This document shows positions 11,429-22,610 of a DNA stretch of 64,000 nucleotides, piece after piece. Source of the DNA: Bursaphelenchus xylophilus (Eukaryota > Nematoda > Chromadorea > Rhabditida > Aphelenchoididae); NCBI GenBank assembly GCA_904066235.2, contig CAJFCV020000002.1, forward strand, positions 4,712,001 to 4,776,000. Reading direction: 5' to 3'. A model generated the notes under the pieces. That model made no database searches. It was not told the origin of the DNA and worked only from the letters and a program-made list of their open reading frames with translations. Each line of letters begins with the position of its first letter. Position 1 is the first letter of the stretch. The translations under genes and the position numbers were made by a program.

Positions 11429-13629
11429 ATGGTGGATGAATACAAGTCCCTTCTGAATGAGAGAGAGGAAAGCAAAAATTCCGTCAAATACACCTCGTGT
11501 TATCAGAGGTTTAGCAAACCGTTTGTGTAAGTGGAATGTTGAGATTTTCCTAAAATTATCCTTGTTTTCTTCAAGGAAAGGCAACGTATTTTAGAGAAAT
11601 ATTTTAGAGAGTAACGCACAATCGTTAATTTCACTATTTTAGAATTTTCTTATGGGACACCATAAGTGTAGTAACAACGTGTTTTTTCCAAATTTTCACG
11701 TTGGCCGAGTTTTATTTTCAAATTTGGTTATAAAAAGCGAATTGCAAAAACTCAGCAGCAACATAAAAAATGCGTAATTATCCTTCAAGTTTGCCGCATT
11801 AACCCACTTCATTTCAGCAAACTTGTAATCCTCCTATCAGCTATTGCCATGCCGATTTTCTTCACAGTTTGCTACCTGCGTCATGAAGAATGGGCAAAAA
11901 TTCTTCCCGTTGACGACACTTGGGTGGTGCTGTCGTCCGACCTGAATATGTACTACTTGTTACATGTCCCTGTAGTGACCATGTACTGGAGAAATTTGGG
12001 AGTCAAAACCTTGCTACTAATCACATTGAAGGAGGGGGAAGAAGTCGACGATGATAATCGAGGACTTCATACACTGCTTGAGTTCGTGGAGGGATATATG
12101 GGGGTAAGATGGCCCAAGTTATACCGCAGATTTCTTTGCAGTCGTTTATAGAGACAGGTTTAGATCTTCTTGATATATAAAAAGAAAAAGTGTTAAAATA
12201 AGCTATTTCTGGTTCGAAAATGCCAAAATGTTCTATTGTGCATTTGTAACACATTCAAAGCATCAAGTAACCGTTTACATTTACAGGTAAAGGTGATCTA
12301 CCTTCGAAATCAGACCATTCCCGCAGGGCAGTTCGCTCAAACGGTCAGATCCTTTGCCGCAGGCACTGAATTTGCCCACACTTTGGATCCGGATAAGACC
12401 GTTTTCGTGACAAGCGACGTAGACTTCTTCCCGAGTAATCTCACCTTGCATATCCCAAAAACTCATCGAGGGAAAGAGATCATGTTGTACGACGTCGGTT
12501 GCTGTGGATTTCTCCATTGGCATGGGGAGCTATACCCAATGTATATCATGATTACGGTGGGGATGACGGTCAGAAAATGGAGAGATGTTATTGGTAAATC
12601 AAATAAAAAACAGTGAATAACAATGGTCTATATTACAGGCTTGCCACATGACCGACCGGTAGATAGTAAATTCATTGATACGTATGTAAACAAGACTTTT
12701 GACAACTCGATCAACGAGAGGAATGAGTTCTGGAGGTGGTTTCTGGATCAAAGATTCTTCAGTTTGAAGATGAAACATTGGAAAGACGAGCATGAGGCGT
12801 TGTAAGTGCTCTTTGAAACGTTGGAATTCCAAACGATGACTTCAAGAAAAACAAGAGCTCAGATTTTAATCAAACTTGGCTTGAATCTAGATTTGTTTTA
12901 TCCAAGGCCTGCAAGATTTCTAGGTCGTGCTTTACAACCTTGAAGGTGGATAGAAACGACAATTTTTAAGGAAAAGATACGTTTCTATCGCTCGCAATTG
13001 TCAGATATACGACCACAAAGCATTTTTCCTTCTGAACGCGCCCCGCACATCGCGAACTCGTCGACTGAAGTCGTTGAATATCTCGGCTGACCCTGCAAAG
13101 AACAAGCTTAAATTTCCAGGGCTTGATACGTTACCAAGTCCGACAAGTGTGCAACATTTAGAAAAAATTTGAGCGTCGCCCATATTTTTGCAGTAACTAT
13201 GATTCTCTGAACCTTAGGTGCTATGTTTCGTACAACCCGTATAACCTGTGGTTTTTCAGATTCAACAAGACCGTGGAAACAGTGGACCGCAAAGGACAGC
13301 CTCGTTTGGAAAGATTCCAATGGCCAGAAAAGGAAGAATTCAAAAATATGGATGTCTGGAAGAGATACGAAAGCGCGCACATCGCCCCGGGAATTATTCT
13401 GGATCCGGTTTGGGAGACAAATCTTCCATTTTATGAGAAAATACTCAGACCGGAACAGATCAGGAAGCTGACACAGCTAAGGAAAGACGTCCTCAAGTTC
13501 ACAGATGTCAAGCAAATTATGGCAAACCATTACCATCCGGAAAAAGACGATGGATATTGGCAGAGGACCTTCCACATGAAAGGAATGTTCAATCATAGTG
13601 ATCATTTGAACAATGCGTTTAAGCCTTAG
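11429..13629 (+). CDS. Array copy 4: glycosyltransferase-like type II membrane protein
   Basis: Exons 11429-11526, 11818-12103, 12287-12593, 12639-12801 and 13260-13629 join in frame to about 407 residues. The tail of about 33 residues is followed by an anchor (KLVILLSAIAMPIFFTV). The core has VVLSSDLNMYYLLHVPVV, SDVDFFP, GCCGFLHWHGE, VRKWRDVIG, WRWFLDQRFF and ESAHIAPGII. Exon 4 is 163 nt (one codon longer than in copies 1-3), as in copies 6-9. There is no Lys/Glu-rich tail; the protein ends shortly after the conserved domain. An AATAAA occurs at about 13,662. The last intron (458 bp) carries a degenerate piece of the dispersed repeat described at 18,690-18,770. This copy is intermediate in sequence between copies 1-3 and 6-7. 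Confidence 0.85.
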
Positions 13630-13762
13630 CAAGGAAAATTGTAGAACTGGTATTATTGAATAATAAAGTAAATACATATAGTTGGTAATAAACGGAAGGA
13701 AAGTGCTACAGCTAAGTTATATAAATTCAAGGGAAAGCTAACTACATAAAATAAATGTGTTA

Positions 13763-14029
13763 TATAAAGGTGGTCAAAGACGTTATCGACTTTTATTTTT
13801 GCTGTTGAGTCGAATTTGGGTGCAAAAATGGGTTGACATTGATTTTGAAAAATCAGTGCACACTTTAATTTTCGTCCTGCAGCGATTTCCCAAAATCTGC
13901 ACTGGTTATTTCCAAATTTTCGGGCTTTTTTGGCACTGATTTTTCAAAATCAATGTCAACCCATTTTTGCACTGAAATTCGACTCCACAGAAAAAATAAA
14001 AGTTGAGAACTTCGGTGACCACCTTTATA
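13763..14029. mobile_element. MITE with ~95-bp terminal inverted repeats (TATAAAGGTGGTCA ends)
   Basis: This 267-bp element begins TATAAAGGTGGTCA and ends TGACCACCTTTATA. The arms stay largely complementary for about 95 bp around a central ~75-bp spacer. It lies just downstream of array copy 4. The two short ORFs it contains are mirror images of the inverted repeat and not genes. Confidence 0.75.
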
Positions 14030-14369
14030 TTGAAAATAAATCAAAACAAATCTGCTAAAAAATGGAAAAGCGACCACTCAACGCAACCTCCAATTGTATT
14101 ATTTGATTACTCCCCCAGATCTCGCCTTTAGATGCTATCTGCTGCGGTACAAGCTGTAAATAACCTCCTTTTGTAGTAAAGCCTTCTATTCTTCCTATAT
14201 TTAGTTCTTTAAGGGATTCTGGAATACGACCCGTTGTTGGATAAAAAAACAGACGCCTCACTTGAAAAGATGAGGTAAAAGAAAGTATAAAAATCAATTA
14301 AAAAATATATATTTTGGCTTACTTCCGAACGTTTAGACAATGTGTCAATACTTTTTACGGCAATCACAG

Positions 14370-14909
14370 CTTTATTGCTTTTACATTCCTTCAATTCCCA
14401 CAAAAATCATTAGCCTTGGTTTCCTCTGTCGGACACTTGGGTTGTACTTCATCCGACCTCGATTTGTACCACTTATTACATGTAGCAGTAGTCACAATGT
14501 ATTGCGTGGTAATGGGTGTATTTGTGGTCCTCATGATCATCACTCTGAAGGAAGGGGAAATTTAGGGCTAAAGGTAAAAGTAATCCTCTACGCAACTACA
14601 TGATCCCCTCGGATATACTGTATGTTATGAGTGAGAATGACGCCGAGGAAGTTCGGCTCACGAATAATTAGAGTAATCTACAAAATAAAATTTTAGGTCT
14701 TCCTAATGTTGCCCCAGCCATTATTCTGGATCCATTTTGTAAAGCAAATCTTCCATTTACAAGAAAATATTCAAAAGATCTCGCGATTACAAAAAGTTGG
14801 CAACAAACCTCTTCATCCAGAGATGAATGATGGTTATTGGAATAGGACCTCCAAAAAGCAAGGAGTGTTTAATGAAAACAATGTTTTGAGCAATGATTCT
14901 AAACCATAA
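14370..14909 (+). pseudogene. Array copy 5: truncated glycosyltransferase-like pseudogene
   Basis: Pieces of the family remain in order. At 14,420-14,565 is the start of the lumenal domain, resembling copy 4, with a single-base frameshift near the SSDL motif and a stop after KEGE. At 14,573-14,605 is the beginning of the 307-nt exon, soon ended by a stop. At 14,700-14,909 is the end of the last exon (APAIILDPF through the C-terminus). The rest of the 307-nt exon, with its SDxDFFP motif, and the WFLDQ exon are missing. With a frameshift, a stop and internal deletions, it cannot encode a working protein. The mariner at 14,929 inserted just downstream. Confidence 0.8.
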
Positions 14910-14928
14910 ATCTATATTCTTCGATGTA

Positions 14929-16126
14929 TTAGGCGTAGAAGTATGATCGTGCCGTTTTCCGGCCCATAATTTCAATCAAAACAAAAAATTTTTACACTAA
15001 ACCTTATCCAATTTTATATTCTATTATTAATTCCGAGGGGTTTGCACAATTTGGCCAACTTTCAAGTCCATCAAAGAAAATTTTTGGCTTTTTTGAAGCC
15101 ATCTAAATAAATATCAACCCAATTTTCGGCATCGTTGTATTCAACGAAGCGCTGCTGCCACAGATCGTGTTACGTCGGTCGAAACCAGTGATAATCTGAA
15201 AGTGCTGCGTCCGGAGAGTGTCGCGGGTGGGGTAAAACGTCCGAACTCGGCGGTTCTGGGGTGGCCTTGATCAGTTTTTCAACGTTGGGTTTGGCGTCAT
15301 CATGCAGCAAAATAAAAATTGGTCATACCGACCGCTTTTACCATATCTCTTGGTGGAGTTGCATCAAGTCTTGTTGACAACGGATGCCAGTAACCGTTTT
15401 GTCGGGTTTCAAGACCTCATAGAAAAGAATATCTTGTTTTTGTCATCATATACAGAGTAACACTTCCTTCCCGGTAATGTTGGACTGTGCGGTCGCTTGT
15501 GTTTCGGGTTGTCAAAATCGATCCATTGTTCTTCTCTGGTCACTAGACAATGCAAAAATGACTTCCTTTCTGTCTGTCCATCAAAATTTTGTATGTTATC
15601 CATGTTGAGTTAGGTCAATCCATATGACACCCAACTCCCTTCTCTCTAGATCCTTCCCAATTGTTCCAAACTGAGTGAAGCTCCTTTATGCAACACGTGT
15701 AACATCACAGCTAGCTTTTCTTGCGCACCGGCATCGTGTTGTTTGCAATAATCTCCATATTCAAATTTCTTATATGGGTTGGAAAATCACGGGATTTGAA
15801 ACGATGAACCCTTTTCCGACGGAATTTTTTTTACAGAGCACAACCACAGTAAGCTTCTGTAAGCGTTCCATGCGTCGACGGCGCTTTTGCTCACATTACA
15901 TGTATAGAGGAAAATTTCCCGCAAATGGCATTTTTCTGGGACGAAAGTTGGTCATCTTTGAAGCTTTATAAAACCCGCTATTCTAAACCTAACCACACGA
16001 AGCATATATCGATAGACAGCGTTTTCAACGTTCTTTCAGGCGATATCAACAGGTGCACCAAAACTTTAACTCTACCTGTAAAAAAGGCGCAACTAAAAAA
16101 CGGCACGGTCATACTTCTACGCCTAA
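14929..16126 (-). mobile_element. Mariner-family transposon with decayed transposase
   Basis: The element is 1,198 bp, a normal mariner length, with ~30-bp terminal inverted repeats starting TTAGGCGTAGAAGTATGATC (one mismatch between the ends) and a TA on each side (14,927-28 and 16,127-28). On the minus strand, fragments of a mariner transposase can be read. An open stretch at 15,409-15,603 has FLHCLVTREEQWIDFDNPKH, like the region around a catalytic Asp of the family. Further along, at about 15,280-15,310, sequence matching the HDDAKPH region of the second copy is out of frame. No continuous ORF spans the element, so it is non-autonomous. Confidence 0.85.
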
Positions 16127-16149
16127 TACATATTTTTGGTGACTTATAA

Positions 16150-16640
16150 CTATCGTAAAAGCTTCCTGCTTTCTTTACGGCCAGAAGAAACGGCATGCCG
16201 CGGTATGACGGACAATGAGATCTGCGATGTGGGCTTACGATTTTAAGCGATGAAAGTACCATAGCGTTTTTTTTTGCAGCAGAGGTTGATTGCGGTATCT
16301 CTGAGACCGACCTAGATATAAGAAAGGGGGAAGGATAAAAAATAATTAGTGATAAATGATGACTAAATTTGGTAATTCCTTCTGCAGTTGGACAAAGATG
16401 ATTTTTATGGTTCCTTGTCTTTTTATCGACCGTTGATAAAAATTTCTTGCCGGCCATAACTCCAGCCCGATGACATTCATTGGGACACGTGAACTGCCGT
16501 CGCCTCGTCCTTCTTTCTCCGCTCTGCCCACGATGATCCTGTAGGCGCCGAAGTCGAGCAGATTTTCGGGGCATTTCCAGAAGAAAATAGGGGGTTTTTT
16601 TGATAGTATTCTTGTGCAAAAATCGTTTTGCAAACAATTT
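16150..16640 (-). pseudogene. Protein tyrosine phosphatase pseudogene, inverted relative to the intact gene
   Basis: On the minus strand this region matches exons 4 and 5 of the phosphatase at 16,748-18,130, including the active-site stretch (here FTCPNECHRAGVMAG), the intervening intron and the start of the last exon. Frames are broken: the sequences before and after the active site are in different frames and the final exon is degraded. The intron was copied too, so this was a DNA-level duplication. The mariner at 14,929-16,126 lies immediately beyond its truncated end. Confidence 0.8.
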
Positions 16641-16747
16641 TTTGGACGTTTATCCAAAGAAATTTGAATAGTTCTTCGCAAATTGCAAAGATCGAAACTC
16701 AAAACTCATTTCGAAATTCGCCAGTGCTGTGAGTCAGTGCTTTCTTT

Positions 16748-18130
16748 ATGGGTACCGTGGAGAAAGACGAAACTCCAGGCCAGGGGGCGGAGAAAGTGGT
16801 CGAGGAAGATGCTGACCCCCAAACGTTGCCCGAAATCGTTGAGGAAATCAACAAAGGCGGCGAGAAACTGGTCTCTTCTTGGTACGATCGTCTGATGAAA
16901 GTGAGTCTTAGGGCTTTACAGACATTTTTAAAATAAAAATTTTTTAGTTCCCCCCTTCTGTGGACGCATTTCTGGATGCCAAGAACAACGCCAAAAATCG
17001 GTATCCGAATATTTTGTTGTACGATCGGAATAGGGTCGTCTTGACCGATAAGTTGGGTCCGGATTATATCCATGCCAGCTGGGTGGACAGCTATGATCAA
17101 CCGAGTGAGTTTGAGGGCGTAATTTTCTGGCAGTCAAACAGTTGAAGTTTTGGGTCTTAAGTAGGCCAAAAAGGATGGTTATAGGCGCAGCAAAGTTATC
17201 ATTTTTGGGAAAGTATATGGGTTCCACTATGAGTCCTTACGCCTTTTTTGTCATCCCTCCTTCAATTCACTGTTACTTTCTTTCAGATGGCTATGTTCTG
17301 GCTCAAGCCCCCTTCGATCAAGACACTGAAGTGGATTTCTGGCGAATGGTCAATCAGATCAAGCCTTGTTTGATTGTGCTTTGCACCAGTACCAATGGAG
17401 CTGATGGCCAAAAGCAAATCAAGGATTTTTGGCCGACTTCCAAGGCCGAGAGAGGTTACTATGGAGGTGATCTCACCGTCAAATGCACTCTGATGGAACC
17501 GGTGAGTTTTAGGGAATTTGTTGGAATACCCTTTTTTGTGCATGTATACAGTATATATAATAGAATGACGTTTTAAATTTTCCAGGAGCGAGATTTTGAC
17601 AATTATGAGATGCACGTTAAATTGAAGAAGGAGAAGACCGATCACAAAGTATTCATGATGCAGTATCGGAAATGGATCTCGGATAATGAGATCCCGGACA
17701 ATCTGCTCGAGTTCCGGGCCATGCTCAAGATCAGCGTGGCCAGAGCGGAGAAAGAGGGGCGGGGCGATGGCCCTCTTCTGTTCACATGTCCCAATGGATG
17801 TCATCGGAGTGGAGTTATGGCCGGATTGGACATTGTCATCGACCGGATGACGGTCGATAAAAAGGCAAGGAGCCATAAAACTCATCTTTATCCAAGTCCG
17901 GAAATAATTACCAAATTTAGTCATCATTTACCATCTATTATTTTTTGTCCTTTCTCTTTCTTATTTCGTATTTCCAGGTCGGTCTCCGAGATACCGCCAT
18001 CAACCTCCGCAAGCAACGTTATGGCACTTTCCATCGCTTCGAATCGTACGCTCACATCGCAGATATTATTGTCCGCCATGCCGTCTCCTCCGGTCTTGTA
18101 AATCCCAACTTTATTGGCGTTAGAAAGTAA
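16748..18130 (+). CDS. Divergent protein tyrosine phosphatase-like protein
   Basis: Exons 16748-16900, 16948-17104, 17287-17501, 17586-17864 and 17978-18130 give 318 residues: a single PTP domain without signal peptide or membrane segment, so probably cytosolic. The phosphotyrosine-loop KNRY is present (Tyr about residue 70), and YIHASWVDSY and DFWRMV match PTP landmarks. The active-site loop reads TCPNGCHRSG, keeping Cys (about 243) and Arg (about 249) of C-x5-R plus the following Ser, but with Thr instead of the usual preceding His. The WPD loop is replaced by WISDNEIPD, TQGP by AQAP, and the Q-loop glutamines are not evident. Catalysis is possible but uncertain; a substrate-trapping pseudophosphatase is an alternative. 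Intron 4 starts with GC rather than GT. The start at 16,748 is the first ATG of the frame. Confidence 0.88.
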
Positions 18131-18412
18131 ATGGAATTATTTTTATCGGAACTAAATCAGAGATTTTATCCCACGTTGAAGCGAAATAACATGTGTGGGG
18201 TTGCAGAGGGGGTTGCGACAATTGAAATAAGTCGAGTCTAAAAGGTTCATGAATATGACGAAAATTCCGAAGTATAATCAATAAATTTTCCAATGCGCTC
18301 ATGCTTTTATTGCATTTCTCTTCAAACATCAGACGAAAACTTTGATATAAGCTTTCAAAGGCCAGCTTAACGCCATATCCCAAGTGCGACGCTTAGATTT
18401 TGATGAGACGTG

Positions 18413-18568
18413 TCAGTCTGTCGGGAAAATAACGGCGGATCGTCGCAGCAAAATGTCTCGCCTCGCCGCTATCGCGCACCAAATCCCAAGCCGCGGCTTG
18501 CAGTCGCAATGCGATGATGGGCGATTCCGAGTCGCGACGATCCGCCGTTATTTTCCCGACAGACTGAT
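18413..18568. mobile_element. Palindromic MITE (TCAGTCTGTCGGG ends)
   Basis: This 156-bp element has perfect 34-bp terminal inverted repeats, beginning TCAGTCTGTCGGGAAAATAA and ending with its reverse complement. Related copies with weaker ends lie at 5,774-5,897 and 40,200-40,369. No ORF of its own. Confidence 0.75.
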
Positions 18569-18689
18569 AACACAAATAGACAGAAATGTTCCCACAAAAA
18601 ATCGATTTTTTCCCTGCGAAACTGGCAAAGATACGGCCACAAAAGTGTTTTTATCTCTCGCCGCACTCCGCCCTTCGCGTATCCTCTCG

Positions 18690-18770
18690 GCCGCAAAGAT
18701 GGTTCAATATCTCGGCTGCGCCTGCAAGTCGCGAGCTAAACATTTCAGGAATTGATATCTGGCCTATGCC
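18690..18770. repeat. Dispersed ~100-bp repeat (CAATATCTCGGCTGCGCC core)
   Basis: The same core with a downstream GCGAGCTAAA stretch occurs near 22,150, in weaker form near 13,070, 50,155 and 63,410, and inverted near 61,110 and in intron 4 of array copy 8 (about 26,750-26,880). No coding potential. It is non-coding in every position, including introns. Confidence 0.55.
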
Positions 18771-19154
18771 CGGCATGTGTAAAAATTTTAAGCAAAAGTA
18801 TGAGCATCGCACTTGCCGTATTTCTTTCCCGTTTTGGTAGTCTCAACTCTCAACAGATACTTGCAACCGTACTCGAAAGCCCCGCACCAAGAAGACCAGA
18901 AATACCTTTTCAAGTTTTAATAATCAAAAGTAGTATCCAAAATTCTTGGATCTCGGAATCCCAACTCTGTTCAATTTTCTATTATCGTAGATCAAGATCA
19001 TGTAGGGATCAATAAGTGTGATCAGATATGGAATCAGGATATAAGAGTGTAGAAATGAAAATGTGATCAGACATGGACAGCGATATAAGGGTGCAGAAAT
19101 AAGCCCGGTCGCTAGGAGCAATCTGCAAAATCCACTTTTTCCTGTTTTTTTGTT

Positions 19155-21074
19155 ATGTCGTCTTCACTCTCTACGGATGAAACTTTCAAAAATTTTGATC
19201 AGAAAAGTTTTTGCGGGACTTTTAAACCGAATTTTTCCATGGGAAAACTGAAGTGAGTTTATATTAAAAGTAGTCCCGAACAAATAAAGCGCGCTTTTTT
19301 ACAGTTATTTTTTTGATTTTCAGGAAGTTAGTAGTACTATTTATTTTCTCAACCGCTGCTATCGTTTTTTTTGCCTACAAATACCACTATAATACGCAAA
19401 CTCTACAAAAAGAGGGGACAGAAGAGAAAACCCGTCGACAAATTTGGATGAACTTGCTCCCTTTGAACGACACTTACATCGTTTTGTCATCAGATCTCAA
19501 TTTTTACTACTTATTGCATGTCCCGGTCGCTGCGATGTATTGGATTGGGAAGGGAGTAAAGGTGTTACTCGTCATTGTTCTCAAGGAGAACGAGGATGCA
19601 GATGATCGGGATTTCGCGCTGGTTGAATTACTAAACTTTTTGGAGGGCGAAATGAATGTAAGCAGGGGTTGCGATTTTGATTATGTTTCAGCGAAAAATT
19701 AAGTGCCGCAGGGGCAAGTGTTACTTGGAGGCAAAATGAAATCAAACCTTTTTGTGAAACGTTTGTAAATTTGGCAGAAATCGCGCTGAAATTTAGGGCA
19801 AGAAATACTAGTCGCGACATAAAGTCCTGACACATTTTGCACCGTGCATTCTTCTTTCATTTTATCCGCACTGTGCATCTTTTCGCATTTGTCGCCGCGA
19901 TTTCCCGTTTTTGCACTAGCGACGTGCACTTTCGCGCGCGACAAACCCGAATTTGGGGGCGCGACGTCCAAACCCAGAACTTTCGCACGGTCAAAATGTG
20001 TCAGGGCTTCATGTCGCGACTAGTACCATTTTCCATTCAAATCCGTTCCTAAAATTATACGTAGTGTGCAGCACATAAAGCCAATTTCAAAAAAAGCTAA
20101 ATATGTTTGACGACCTCCCTTTCATCAGAACGTTGCCCTTTTCAGGTGAAAGTGATCTACTACCGTAACTACACGATCCCTTCTTCCCAATTCTCCCAAA
20201 CAGTCAGAGCTTTTGCCGCAGGCTCTGAGTTCGCCCATACTTTGGATCCGGATAAAACGGTCTTCGTTACAAGCGACGTTGACTTTTTCCCCCGCAATAT
20301 ATCATCTCATATCCCGAAGACTCATCAAGGAAAAGAAATAATGACCTACGGCACCGACGGCAACGATTGGATTCGATGGCTCGGCGAGAAATACCACATG
20401 TACAGCATGACTTCAGTGGGGATGACATTGAGGCGGTGGAGAGAAGTCGTTGGTAAGTTTTTATAATTATTTCTATACGGTTCATTAAAGTTCAAGTCCG
20501 AGGCCAACGTATTTTCTTCTAGGCATCCCACACGACCGACCAGTCGATGGGAAATTCATCGACAGCTATGTAAACAAGACATTTGACGAGAGGATTCATC
20601 GGAAAACTCTGTTTTGGCAATGGTTTTTGGATCAACGATTCTTGAGCCTTAAAATTAAGCATTGGATTGATAAAAATGAGGAAAAGTAAGGTCCCAGACA
20701 TCAATACAAACATATTATTCTGCAGGTTTCGCCAAATATCTGAAAGATCTGTCTCAGGAGAGCGATTGGACCGAAAACACTGGCCAGGTTCTGAAGAATT
20801 AGAGAAAATGAATCTCTGGGAAAGGTATGAAAGCGCTCACCTAACTCCTGGAATCATACATGATCAAGTTTGGAACGCAAACATGCCATTTTACAAGAAG
20901 ATATTCACTGAAGACCAAATTAAACAACTGGCGGGGATCAGAGAAAGGGTGTTGTCAGCAAGGGATATTAAAAAGTACATTACACATTGGTATCATCCAG
21001 AGTTCCAAGATGCCTTCTGGAAGACCAGTTTTAATATAAAAGATATGCTTAACAAAACTCAGCCCTTGACATAA
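19155..21074 (+). CDS. Array copy 6: glycosyltransferase-like type II membrane protein
   Basis: Exons 19155-19252, 19324-19657, 20146-20452, 20523-20685 and 20726-21074 give about 416 residues. The cytosolic tail is Ser/Lys/Phe-rich. The anchor is KKLVVLFIFSTAAIVFFAY, followed by a longer charged stem (KEGTEEKTRRQIW) than in copies 2-4, which makes exon 2 334 nt. The core has IVLSSDLNFYYLLHVPVA, SDVDFFP, LRRWREVVG, WQWFLDQRFL and ESAHLTPGII. The CCG motif found in copies 1-4, 8 and 9 is replaced here by YGTDGNDW, a change shared with copy 7. Intron 2 carries a 216-bp MITE (19,808-20,023) that copy 7 lacks. An AATAAA lies at about 21,103. Confidence 0.87.
19808..20023. mobile_element. MITE of the CTAGTCGCG family, copy 1
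   Basis: This 216-bp element begins CTAGTCGCGACATAAAGTCC and ends GTCGCGACTAG, with a TA on each side. It lies in intron 2 of array copy 6; the corresponding intron of copy 7 has no such insert. It is a more divergent relative of the elements at 44,180-44,374 and 45,168-45,361. A TA target suggests mobilisation by a Tc1/mariner-type transposase. Confidence 0.8.
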
Positions 21075-22610
21075 AACAGTGTGTTGTATAAAATACGGCT
21101 CTAATAAAACTGAAAAAATAGCTAGACATTATTACTCTTCTTTGGATCTTGGAATCAACTTCTTCTTTATTGTTAGTACATGATGCTCATAACACCCCAA
21201 GAAATAATGCTTCGTGGAAGCAAGCTTTGCCAAAAGTACATTCGAAGTCGTATCACTCCGAGATGACACGGCGCGGAATTGGGAAGTAGCAAATCCGTGG
21301 AGTTGCGACCTCCCAAATTCACTCCGCCTTTGCTGTAAGAAGCGAAATGTTTTACAGAACTGCCAGTTCAGGCATTTTCGTATACTGCACTAATTATTTT
21401 TAAGACTTATTGGTTGAATTCAGCTAGTTCTCAAGATGAAAATAGCCAATGCTAGCGCAAACTCTAGAAAAAACCAACTGCAAGCCAAGGGGCCGACAAA
21501 AAACAAAAATCAAAGATGTAAAACATCGTTGACTCCGCGCAAATAGCTAAAAAACACGTGAAGACTGTAAAATACAGCCGTAATCATATAAAAGCCAAGA
21601 GAAGAAAGAAATACATGAAGAAAAACTTGGTAACACAAAAAATTTTGAGAGTCAGATCAGTGAAATCACAGGGCGCACTCCTGAACCGTTTCGAAACTTC
21701 GTATCGTTTTCATTGATTCAAAAGAGATACGAAATGTCGCGAAATTATCGGCACTTTTTCTCGCCCAAAATAATTGCTTTTTCTCGAAAAGGAAGAAGAA
21801 AGATAAGAAAATGTGTTTTATCCGATAGTGACATTTCGTTTTGAACGAATCACCAAAAAGGGGCGGGAAATTTTTTCTTCTATTTTGGATTGACGTGGGG
21901 CGCAAATTGCGGCGCCTCGCCTAGTCCCGAAAATGTGTCACGATGACACCCGTTTAAAACGCGGCAGTGTATTAAAAACGGTTGTATGTGACTACTAGCA
22001 CTCCCTAGTGTACCCTGAAAAAGACACCAGGTTCAAAACTTTCGCTCATCTAAACTATGAAGTTTGGATGAGCGGGGACATTTTATGCCTAAAAAACGTT
22101 TTTATCTCTCGCCGCACTCCGTCCTTCGTGTACCCTCTCGGCCGCAAAGATGGTTCAATATCTCGGCTGCGCCTGCAAAGCGCGAGCTAAAACTTTCAGG
22201 AATTGGTATCTGGCCTATGCCCGTCATGTGTCAAAAATTTAAAAAAAAAAGTCTGAGCATCGCACTGGTCGTTCTTCTTCCCCGTTTTGGTAGTCTCAAC
22301 TCACAAAAGATGCTTGAAATAGTGCTCGCAAGCCCCGAAAAACAACCAAAAATGCCCAAAATATCTTTTAAACTTTTAATAATGAAAAGTAATATCCAAA
22401 ATTCTTGGATATCGGAATTTCAACTCTGTTGAATTTTCGATTATCGTAGATCAAGATCCTGTAGGGATCAATCAATAAACGTGATCAGATATGGAATCAG
22501 GATATAAGAGTGTAGAAATGAAAGTGTGATCTCAGACATATAAGAGTGCAGAAATAAGCCCGCTCGCTAGGAGCAATCTGAAAAATTCGCGTTTTCCCGT
22601 TTTTTTGGTC
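21075..22610. other. Region between array copies 6 and 7
   Basis: Up to about 22,080 I see no gene; the copy 6 3' UTR is at the beginning, and near 21,280-21,320 is a short palindrome around GTAGCAAATCC that recurs at about 27,900-27,970. From about 22,085 the sequence parallels the upstream region of copy 6. Confidence 0.5.

Larger units (their letters stand above)
18131..19154. other. Region between the phosphatase and array copy 6
   Basis: This region contains the palindromic MITE at 18,413-18,568 and, from about 18,630, sequence repeated upstream of array copy 7 (about 22,085 onward), so the duplicated unit of copies 6 and 7 starts here. No gene is seen. Confidence 0.55.
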
